This document shows positions 39,360 through 46,386 of a stretch of 57,960 nucleotides of DNA, one piece after another. The notes beneath the pieces were generated by a model that did no database searches, had not been told where the DNA came from, and was given only the letters and a program-made list of their open reading frames with translations. A program made the translations under genes and the position numbers. Where the stretch lies: assembly GCA_017411805.1 (NCBI GenBank), contig JAFQPI010000044.1, forward strand, positions 1 to 57,960, given 5' to 3'. The stretch's first letter is position 1. Each line of letters opens with the position of its first letter. This DNA is from Clostridia bacterium (GTDB taxonomy: Bacteria; Bacillota; Clostridia; Oscillospirales; CAG-272).

Positions 39360-40961
39360 ATGTATACTCAGGAAATGCTTGAATCCATAAAGAAACTTGA
39401 AGCATCGCGTGCCGCACGTATGGCTACAGAGCCCAGACGTATGACCGCTGACGAAAAGTCCGCTCTTCTTAAGGCTTACCATCCCGACTACCGTCCCGAA
39501 GGCTTCGCTGAGATCAAGGTTGGTCCCAACAAGGGCGAAAAGGTTCCCTGCGAGCTCGGTCAGCTTCTCCATTCCAACAGCCGTATCCTTGGCGAGAAGA
39601 TCGACCTTAATAAGGTTGATTACGACGTTGACGTTCTCGTAATCGGCGGCGGCGGCGCAGGCTGTGCGGCTGCGATCGAGGCTCACGAGGCAGGTGCTGA
39701 CGTAATGATCGTTACAAAGCTCCGCATCGGTGACGCTAACACTATGATGGCAGAGGGCGGTATCCAGGCTGCTGACAAGCCCAACGACTCCCCCGTTCAG
39801 CACTATCTCGACGCTTTCGGCGGCGGACACTTTGCAGCTCGTCCCGAGCTTCTTCGCCGTCTCGTTATGGAAGCTCCCGACGCGATCCGTTGGCTCAACG
39901 ACCTCGGCGTTATGTTCGATAAGGACGCAGAGGGCAATATGGTCACAACCCACGGCGGCGGAACCTCCCGCAAGAGAATGCACGCTTGCAAGGACTACTC
40001 GGGCGCAGAGATCATGAGAACCGTACGCGACGAGGTTCTTAACAGACAGGTTCCCGTTGTTGAGTTCACCGCAGCAGTTGAGCTCATCAAGGACGAAAAG
40101 GGTCAGGTTGCAGGCGCGGTTCTTCAGAACCTTGAGACCGAGGATTACCTCGTAGCTCGCGCTAAGACCGTTATCATCGCAACCGGCGGCGCGGGACGTC
40201 TCCACTATCAGGGCTTCCCCACCTCCAACCACTACGGCGCAACCGCAGACGGTCTCGTTCTCGGTTACCGCGCAGGTGCTCCCCTCCTTTATCAGGACAC
40301 AATTCAGTACCATCCCACAGGAGCTATCTTCCCCGCACAGATCAAGGGTGCGCTCGTTACCGAGAAGGTACGTTCGATCGGTGCAATGCTCGTAAACTCC
40401 GAGGGCGAGGCATTTATGCATCCCCTTGAGACCCGTGACGTTTCCGCGGCATCCATCATCCGTGAGTGCTCGACAAACGGCAAGGGCGTCAACACTCCCA
40501 GCGGCAAGGGCGTATGGCTTGATACTCCCATGATCGAGAAGCTCCATGGCGAGGGAACCATCGAGAAGAGAATCCCCGCTATGCTCCGTATGTACATGAA
40601 CTACGGTATCGATATGAGAAAGGTACCGATCGTTATCTACCCCACTCTCCACTATCAGAACGGCGGTCTCGAGATCGGCGGAGAGGGCTTTACCAAGACC
40701 ATTCCCAACCTCCTTGTTGCGGGTGAGGCTGTCGGCGGTATCCACGGTAGAAACAGACTTATGGGTAACTCCCTCCTTGATATCATCGTATTCGGCCGTA
40801 ACGCAGGTAAGGCAGCAGCGGCTAAGGCACGCGAAGTTGAGCTCGGCACAATGAACCTTGACCACCTCCAGGCTTATGCTGAGGAACTCAAGGCGGCAGA
40901 TGCGACCGAAGAGGGCGTATCTCCCATGCTTCTTCCCAACTACGCTCGCCACGAAAGATAA
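39360..40961 (+). CDS. frdA: Fumarate reductase/succinate dehydrogenase flavoprotein subunit
   Basis: A 533-residue FAD enzyme that reduces fumarate to succinate (or the reverse). FAD-binding VIGGGGAGCAAAIEAHEAGADV; DANTMMAEGGIQAA; HGGGTSRKRMH; the substrate motif HPTGAIFP; the C-terminal FAD motif VAGEAVGGIHGRNRLMGNSLLDIIVFGRNAGK. The family also includes L-aspartate oxidase, but no NAD-biosynthesis genes are near and an Fe-S partner lies 14 bases upstream. An extra N-terminal stretch of ~85 residues precedes the FAD domain, as in TfrA-like enzymes. AAGGAGGGA before the ATG. Confidence 0.88.
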   Translation: MYTQEMLESIKKLEASRAARMATEPRRMTADEKSALLKAYHPDYRPEGFAEIKVGPNKGEKVPCELGQLLHSNSRILGEKIDLNKVDYDVDVLVIGGGGAGCAAAIEAHEAGADVMIVTKLRIGDANTMMAEGGIQAADKPNDSPVQHYLDAFGGGHFAARPELLRRLVMEAPDAIRWLNDLGVMFDKDAEGNMVTTHGGGTSRKRMHACKDYSGAEIMRTVRDEVLNRQVPVVEFTAAVELIKDEKGQVAGAVLQNLETEDYLVARAKTVIIATGGAGRLHYQGFPTSNHYGATADGLVLGYRAGAPLLYQDTIQYHPTGAIFPAQIKGALVTEKVRSIGAMLVNSEGEAFMHPLETRDVSAASIIRECSTNGKGVNTPSGKGVWLDTPMIEKLHGEGTIEKRIPAMLRMYMNYGIDMRKVPIVIYPTLHYQNGGLEIGGEGFTKTIPNLLVAGEAVGGIHGRNRLMGNSLLDIIVFGRNAGKAAAAKAREVELGTMNLDHLQAYAEELKAADATEEGVSPMLLPNYARHER

Positions 40962-40981
40962 TAGGGGGCGGCGAATAACAA

Positions 40982-42253
40982 ATGGAGTTTATTTCTAAGC
41001 TGATAAATCCCGGAAGCGCGGCTGTTGTGCTCCTCGGAGCATTCTTCATCACCTTTCTCGGATACTGTCTCGGCAGAATCTCGATCAAGGGCGTTTCGCT
41101 CGGAACTGCGGGTGTGTTCCTCGTAGCACTCCTTTTCGGATATCTGTTCACCCTTCCGGGTCTGCAGAATATTCCCGTTCTCTCTAAGTTTTTCATAGCC
41201 GATGCATCCGCGTCCGCTATGGATAGCTATGGATTTATCGGAGACATTGGACTTGTACTCTTTGTGACCGCGGTTGGTTCTATCGCAGGACCTAACTTCT
41301 TCCGCGACCTTAAAAAGAACGCGAAAACATATCTCCCTATGGGAGCGATCATTATCGTTATCGGCGCGGGCGTCGCAACAGCGTTCGCACTCATCCCCGG
41401 AATCGGCTCCGCTTTTGCAAGCGGAGTCCTCTCCGGAGCTCTCACCTCGACCCCCGCGTTCTCCGCTGCTAAGGAGATCGCAGGCGAGAATTCCGCAATG
41501 GTTTCGCTCGGACAGGCTATTTCCTACCCCTTCGGAGTAGTCGGCGTTGTTCTTTTTGTTCAGATCATGCCGAAGATCCTCCGCGCTGATATGGCGAAGG
41601 AAAGAGCGCTCATTGCCGCTCCCGCAAAGAACGCGGAGACCAAGACCGTGGAAAAGAAGGAAAAGAAGAGATTTGACATCGACGGATTCGGCTTTGCCGC
41701 ATTCGGACTTGCGGTCGTATTCGGACTCCTCCTCGGCTCTATCAAGATACCGCTTACCTCCGCAGGCTTTGGCGGATCTTGCTTCTCGCTCGGTATGACG
41801 GGAGGTCCGCTGATCATGGCACTTGTCCTTGCTCATTTCGGACACATCGGCCCGCTCAATATGAGAGTCAATACTCAGGTCCTCAAGATCTTCCGCGAAT
41901 TCGGACTCGTACTCTTCCTTCTGGGAGCCGGCGTCGAGGGTGGCGTACAGCTCGTACAGCAGATCCAGAATTCCGAGTACGGACTTATGATCGTTCTCTA
42001 CGGATTTATTGCAGGTGTTATCATTACCCTCATCCCGATGGTGGTCGGTTACATCTTCGCAAGAAAGGTTTGCAAGCTTCCTCTGCTCAATACCCTCGGT
42101 TCTATCACCGGCGGTATGACCTCTACTCCCGCACTCGGTACCCTTATCGCAGTTGCGGAGACCGACGACGTTGCGGGCGCGTATGCTTCGACCTACCCGA
42201 TCGCACTCGTTCTGGTCGTATTTGCTTGCCAGATCATTGGTATTGTTTGCTGA
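40982..42253 (+). CDS. AspT/SucE-family dicarboxylate exchanger or exporter
   Basis: A 423-residue membrane protein with about ten helices in two halves. Each half has the repeated motifs of the aspartate:alanine exchanger family (DIGLVLFVTAVGSIAGPNFF and FGLVLFLLGAGVEGGVQL; GALTSTPAFSAAK and GGMTSTPALGTLI). The charged central linker KTVEKKEKKRFD is cytoplasmic. Corynebacterium SucE, a succinate exporter, belongs to this family, so export of the succinate made by the operon (or exchange with malate/aspartate) is the likely role (inference). It lies 20 bases after frdA and 79 before fumarase. Confidence 0.83.
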   Translation: MEFISKLINPGSAAVVLLGAFFITFLGYCLGRISIKGVSLGTAGVFLVALLFGYLFTLPGLQNIPVLSKFFIADASASAMDSYGFIGDIGLVLFVTAVGSIAGPNFFRDLKKNAKTYLPMGAIIIVIGAGVATAFALIPGIGSAFASGVLSGALTSTPAFSAAKEIAGENSAMVSLGQAISYPFGVVGVVLFVQIMPKILRADMAKERALIAAPAKNAETKTVEKKEKKRFDIDGFGFAAFGLAVVFGLLLGSIKIPLTSAGFGGSCFSLGMTGGPLIMALVLAHFGHIGPLNMRVNTQVLKIFREFGLVLFLLGAGVEGGVQLVQQIQNSEYGLMIVLYGFIAGVIITLIPMVVGYIFARKVCKLPLLNTLGSITGGMTSTPALGTLIAVAETDDVAGAYASTYPIALVLVVFACQIIGIVC

Positions 42254-42332
42254 CGCAGCACTTGTAAAACTGCGTTTAACAAGATTTATAATTGGCTATT
42301 TGTTAATCTATTTTATAGGAGAAACTTAAAAA

Positions 42333-43175
42333 ATGCGTGAAATTAACGTACAGCAGATCATCGATACCGTTGAAAAGCTCTGTATCGATGCAAACACTCA
42401 TCTTCCTTCCGATGTTAAGTGTGCAATTAAGAATTGCCGTGCTTGTGAGGACGGCAAGATCGCTCAGGGTGTTCTTGATAACATTATCGAGAACTTCGAG
42501 ATCGCGGATAACGAGAACGTTCCGATCTGTCAGGATACCGGCATGGCTTGCGTATTCCTTGAGATCGGTCAGGACGTACATATCGTAGGCGGCGACCTTA
42601 CCGATGCCATCAACGAAGGCGTACGCCGCGGTTATACCAACGGCTACCTTCGTAAGTCTGTAGTTGCAGACCCCGTTCGCCGCGGCAACACCGGCGACAA
42701 CACTCCCGCAATGATCTACACTGAGATCGTTCCCGGCGAGAACCTCAAGATCACAGTCGGCCCCAAGGGCTTCGGCAGTGAGAACATGTCGGCTATCCGT
42801 ATGTTCAAGCCCTCCGCAGGTCTCCAGGGTATCAAGGACTTCATCATTGAGACAGTTGAGACCGCAGGTCCCAATCCCTGTCCTCCCATCGTAGTCGGCG
42901 TCGGAATCGGCGGTACATTCGATAAGGCGGCTCTCCTTGCAAAGAAGGCTATCATGAGATCCATCGACTCCTCCAACCCCGATCCTTACTACGCAGATCT
43001 TGAGCGTGAAATGCTCGAGAAGATCAATCAGCTCGGCATCGGTCCCCAGGGCTTCGGCGGCAAGACCACCGCTATCGGTCTCAATATCGAAACTCTCCCC
43101 ACTCATATCGCGGGTATGCCTTGTGCAATCAACATCAACTGCCACGTAACCCGTCATAAATCGGAGGTACTTTAA
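42333..43175 (+). CDS. Class I fumarase, alpha subunit
   Basis: A 280-residue alpha subunit of the two-subunit Fe-S hydro-lyase (fumarase/tartrate dehydratase family), interconverting malate and fumarate. Likely [4Fe-4S] ligands are the Cys in PICQDTG, the Cys in GPNPCPP and one further Cys. Other markers: RGNTGDNTPAMIYTEIVPG, GPKGFGSENMS, VVGVGIGGTFDKAALLAKKA, GPQGFGGKTTAIG. An ATAGGAG site precedes the ATG. Tartrate dehydratase is an alternative, but the operon context favours fumarase. The beta subunit begins two bases after the stop. Confidence 0.92.
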   Translation: MREINVQQIIDTVEKLCIDANTHLPSDVKCAIKNCRACEDGKIAQGVLDNIIENFEIADNENVPICQDTGMACVFLEIGQDVHIVGGDLTDAINEGVRRGYTNGYLRKSVVADPVRRGNTGDNTPAMIYTEIVPGENLKITVGPKGFGSENMSAIRMFKPSAGLQGIKDFIIETVETAGPNPCPPIVVGVGIGGTFDKAALLAKKAIMRSIDSSNPDPYYADLEREMLEKINQLGIGPQGFGGKTTAIGLNIETLPTHIAGMPCAININCHVTRHKSEVL

Positions 43176-43177
43176 TC

Positions 43178-43732
43178 ATGGCAAGAAAGATCACACTTCC
43201 TCTTACCGAGGAGCTTGCAAAGACACTTCATGCAGGTGACGAGGTTCTCGTAACCGGTATCATCTACACGTCTCGTGACGCAGGTCACAAAAGAATGTGC
43301 GAGACTCTCGCGGCAGGCGAGAAGCTTCCCTTCGATCCCACCGACGCAACTATTTACTACGTTGGTCCCACTCCCGCAAAGCCCGGTCAGGTCATCGGCT
43401 CCGCAGGACCCACCACCAGCGGCCGTATGGACGCATACGCTCCCACAATGATGAGCGTCGGCGCACGCGGCATGATCGGTAAGGGCGCGCGCCTTCCCGA
43501 AGTTATCGACGCTATGAAGAAATATTCGGGCGTTTACTTCGGTGCTATCGGAGGCGCAGGCGCACTTCTTGCAAAGTGCATCAAGAGCTGTGAGCTCATC
43601 GCTTACGAGGATCTCGGAGCAGAGGCTCTCCGCAAGCTCTACGTTGAGGATATGCCCCTCGTTGTTATCATCGACAGCGAAGGCAAGAACCTCTACGAGG
43701 ACGGCAGAAAGGCTTACCTCGAGAGCAAATAA
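43178..43732 (+). CDS. Class I fumarase, beta subunit
   Basis: A 184-residue beta subunit completing the fumarase. Supporting segments are AGDEVLVTGIIYTSRDAGHKRM, IYYVGPTPAKPGQVIGSAGPTTSGRMD, MIGKGAR and YFGAIGGAGALLAKCIKS. Length is normal for split fumarases. Last gene of the operon; an intrinsic terminator begins six bases after its stop codon. Confidence 0.92.
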   Translation: MARKITLPLTEELAKTLHAGDEVLVTGIIYTSRDAGHKRMCETLAAGEKLPFDPTDATIYYVGPTPAKPGQVIGSAGPTTSGRMDAYAPTMMSVGARGMIGKGARLPEVIDAMKKYSGVYFGAIGGAGALLAKCIKSCELIAYEDLGAEALRKLYVEDMPLVVIIDSEGKNLYEDGRKAYLESK

Positions 43733-43738
43733 TCACAC

Positions 43739-43776
43739 AAAAAACGACTCGCTGTTTTTACGGCGAGTCGTTTTTT
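43739..43776 (+). terminator. Terminator of the C4-reduction/Flx-Hdr operon
   Basis: A 14-bp stem AAAAAACGACTCGC / GCGAGTCGTTTTTT with an 8- to 10-nt loop and T-run. Confidence 0.92.
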
Positions 43777-43873
43777 GTGTATGTCGAAAAAAGAAGAAAC
43801 ATTGAATACACTATAATTTGATAAGTTTTTTCAACTTACGTTGACTTTTTTGGCAAAAGTATAGAAAAAGTAC

Positions 43874-43902
43874 TTGACAAAAGCGAAAAAATAGTGTATC
43901 AT
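43874..43902 (+). promoter_or_regulatory. Sigma-A promoter of the fourth surface protein
   Basis: TTGACA (43874-43879), 17-bp spacer, TATCAT (43897-43902). Confidence 0.85.
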
Positions 43903-43933
43903 TAACATACCAAAAAAATATATGGAGGCTACC

Positions 43934-45001
43934 ATGAAAAAAATTACAGCAATTCTTGTTGCCGTTGTGCTTATGCTCAATATGATGGCAATCATGGCAT
44001 CTGCAGATGCAGCGCAGGTTACCGATATCACTAATGATATCAAGTATGTCACCGCTTACGAGATGTACGCTAATAAGATGGCTATCGTAAGAGCTGACGC
44101 AGTATTTATGGGTGCGTACGATTACGATACCACTCTCGTCGCGAAGGCTCCCGGCTACGGTACACGTTGGGTTACCTTTACCGACTGGGCAGCCAACGGT
44201 ATGGAAAGCTACTTCGACGACTATTTCAACCTCGGCGACGGTTACTTCGGATATGACGCAGTTTGGGCAGAGTCCGGCTCCGATCCCTATGACCACGGAC
44301 GTCTTTCCTACAAGTTCACTGTAGAAGAGGCAGGTATGTACGAGCTCGTTATCGTTGGATGCGCTCAGATCAAGCCTGAAAACGTTGACAACGACGCTAA
44401 GGACCGTGGATTTGCATTCCAGATCGACGGCGGCGAGATCCAGCAGGTCAACATTTCCGATACTCTCGGTACTTTCCAGAATCCCACCTATATGTACACC
44501 TATAGTAAGGCAGAGCTTGATTCTACTCTCATCACCACCGCCAACGGTGTCAACTCTTACTACTATCAGCCTACTTACTACTACGGCATTCAGGTCAATC
44601 TGACCGCAGGCGAGCACATTTTCGATTACTATCACCTCTTCTACAGCGGTGAGCACGTATTCGAAAGCGGTAACGGCCCCAGACTTAACTACATGGGTGC
44701 ATACGTTCAGAAGTTCCTGACCGACGCTGAGCGCGATAACTACGTATATCCCGAGACCACTGCAGCTCCCGAGACCACCGAAGAGCCCAAGCCCGAGACC
44801 ACCAAGGCAGAGGAGACCACTGCAGCTCCCGAGAAGACAGATGATGCTACTCAGGCTCCCACTCCCGAGCAGACCAAGGCTCCCACTGCAGGAACCGAGG
44901 CTCCCAAGGAAGAGAAGCCCGGTTGCGGCGGTATGATCGGTTTTGCTACCATCCTCGCTCTCATTCCCGCAGCTATCGTTATTAAGAAGAAGAGAGACTA
45001 A
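43934..45001 (+). CDS. Surface protein with Thr/Pro/Glu linker and GCGG tail
   Basis: A 355-residue exported protein of unknown function. Signal peptide MKKITAILVAVVLMLNMMAIMASADA; a ~250-residue beta-rich domain (VEEAGMYELVIVGCAQIKPE; GIQVNLTAGEHIFDYYHLF) resembling carbohydrate-binding or lectin-type modules; a linker of PETTEEP/APEKTD repeats (about residues 275-325); then PGCGGMIGFA, a hydrophobic span and IKKKRD. The tail is the third GCGG signal in this window. The ATG at 43934 is set by GGAGG at 43924-43928; an ATG at 43922 would include that site as codons. Own promoter and terminator. Confidence 0.82.
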   Translation: MKKITAILVAVVLMLNMMAIMASADAAQVTDITNDIKYVTAYEMYANKMAIVRADAVFMGAYDYDTTLVAKAPGYGTRWVTFTDWAANGMESYFDDYFNLGDGYFGYDAVWAESGSDPYDHGRLSYKFTVEEAGMYELVIVGCAQIKPENVDNDAKDRGFAFQIDGGEIQQVNISDTLGTFQNPTYMYTYSKAELDSTLITTANGVNSYYYQPTYYYGIQVNLTAGEHIFDYYHLFYSGEHVFESGNGPRLNYMGAYVQKFLTDAERDNYVYPETTAAPETTEEPKPETTKAEETTAAPEKTDDATQAPTPEQTKAPTAGTEAPKEEKPGCGGMIGFATILALIPAAIVIKKKRD

Positions 45002-45046
45002 TCTCTGATCTTAAATAAGATACTACATAAACACAGCCAATGGCAA

Positions 45047-45078
45047 TGGCGTGATACTCTTGACGGAGTATCACGCCA
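45047..45078 (+). terminator. Intrinsic terminator
   Basis: A 13-bp perfect stem TGGCGTGATACTC / GAGTATCACGCCA then GTTTTATT, after the surface protein gene. Confidence 0.88.
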
Positions 45079-45083
45079 GTTTT

Positions 45084-45235
45084 ATTCGCCTACGGCGAGT
45101 TATATTGCTACGCAGTGATATTCGGCTTACGCCGAGTGTTATTCGCTTCGCGAGTTTTGTGGCGAATAAAATATCACTGCCCGCAAGGGCAATATCACTC
45201 TTTGCGAAAGCAAAGAATATCACTTATAGACAGCA
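45084..45235. repeat. Short-hairpin chain (ATATCAC-linked)
   Basis: At least five hairpins (TTCGCC-TAC-GGCGA, TTCGGC-TTAC-GCCGA, TTCGC-TTC-GCGA, TGCCC-GCAA-GGGCA, CTTTGC-GAAA-GCAAAG) with linkers like gTTATAT and aATATCAC. A longer GAGAGAGT/ACTCTCTC hairpin follows to about 45295. The rest of 45002-45530 holds the nfn promoter and no gene. Confidence 0.7.
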
Positions 45236-45437
45236 GAAAAAGAGAGAGTCTTACGGATTTTTGCTTCCGAAGCACTCTCTCTTCTGTTTTTATTGCAAGT
45301 TTCGCATTTGATTTACAAATGCATCGGGCTGCGCCAATACCCCTATCTTATTTCTCCGATAAGAACATCACGCTTTGCCGTTGGCTGTGTTTATTCGTAA
45401 ACTTTCTGTCAATTTTGTTCCTATTTGCCAATTCGGC

Positions 45438-45466
45438 TTGACAATGGGCGTTATATATGTTATAAT
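45438..45466 (+). promoter_or_regulatory. Sigma-A promoter of nfnAB
   Basis: TTGACA (45438-45443), 17-bp spacer, TATAAT (45461-45466), extended -10 TGT. Confidence 0.92.
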
Positions 45467-45530
45467 ATTATGATTTAATAGGTAGGAATCTACTTTATCA
45501 TTGAAATTTTTATTTGAACGGAGAGATAAA

Positions 45531-46385
45531 ATGTACAGAATCGTTGAAAAAAAGATTTTGAACCCCACAGTCGTTCAGCTCCAGATCGAGGCTCCCCTTG
45601 TAGCAAACAAGGCAAAGCCCGGTCAGTTCATCATCCTTCGCGTTGATGAGAGCGGCGAGCGTATCCCCCTTACCGTTGCAGGCACCAACAAGGAAGCAGG
45701 CACCGTTAAGATCATCTTCCAGATCGTCGGCGGAACTACCGAAAAGCTCAGCCACAAGGAAGAGGGCGATTACATTCAGGACTTCGTAGGTCCCCTCGGT
45801 GTTGCTACCCACCTCGACGGACTCAAGAAGGTCTGCATCGTTGGCGGCGGCGTTGGCTGCGCTATTGCGATGCCCATCGCAGAGGCACTTCACGCAAGAG
45901 GCGTTGATGTCACCTCCATCATCGGCTTCAGAAACAAGGATCTTCTCATCCTTGAGGACGAGTTCAGAGCTTGCTCCAATACCCTTCGCGTCATGACCGA
46001 CGACGGTTCCTACGGCGAGCACGGTAACGTAACCGTTCCGCTTAAGGAAATGCTCGAGGCAGGCGAGAAGTTTGATATGATCATCACCATCGGCCCGCTG
46101 ATCATGATGAAGTTCGTAACCCTCACAGCAAAGCCCTTCGGCACTCCCGTAACCGTTTCGATGAACCCCATCATGATCGACGGTACAGGCATGTGCGGCG
46201 GCTGCCGTCTTACCCTCAACGTTGACGGTAAGAAGGTTACCAAGTTCGCATGCGTTGACGGTCCCGACTTCAACGGCTACGAAGTAGATTTCGACGAGGC
46301 TATGTCCCGCGGAAGAATGTATTTCGATTTCGAGCGTCACGCTCACGAGGAGACTTGCAATCTCTTCAAAAAGGAGGTACAGTAA
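45531..46385 (+). CDS. nfnA: NfnA, ferredoxin:NADP+ oxidoreductase small subunit
   Basis: A 284-residue FAD/[2Fe-2S] subunit of the bifurcating NADH-dependent reduced ferredoxin:NADP+ oxidoreductase. FAD domain AKPGQFIILRVDESGERIPLTVAG; NAD-binding VCIVGGGVGCAIAMPIAEALHARGVDVTSIIGFRNKDLL; [2Fe-2S] Cys in GTGMCGGCRLTLNVDGKKVTKFACVDGP. The start is ATG 45531 with GGAGAG upstream. One base separates it from nfnB, so the two subunits are made together. Sulfide dehydrogenase is an older name for relatives. Confidence 0.93.
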   Translation: MYRIVEKKILNPTVVQLQIEAPLVANKAKPGQFIILRVDESGERIPLTVAGTNKEAGTVKIIFQIVGGTTEKLSHKEEGDYIQDFVGPLGVATHLDGLKKVCIVGGGVGCAIAMPIAEALHARGVDVTSIIGFRNKDLLILEDEFRACSNTLRVMTDDGSYGEHGNVTVPLKEMLEAGEKFDMIITIGPLIMMKFVTLTAKPFGTPVTVSMNPIMIDGTGMCGGCRLTLNVDGKKVTKFACVDGPDFNGYEVDFDEAMSRGRMYFDFERHAHEETCNLFKKEVQ

Positions 46386-46386
46386 A

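Noticed and set aside
39360-40961. L-aspartate oxidase (NadB)
   Set aside because: The flavoprotein family overlaps, but an Fe-S partner, fumarase and an AspT/SucE transporter adjoin it and nadA/nadC are absent.
42280-42312. Rex-type operator (TTAACAA...TTGTTAA) before fumarase
   Set aside because: The half-sites are in the opposite order and 17 bases apart, unlike Rex sites; it may only be a weak hairpin.
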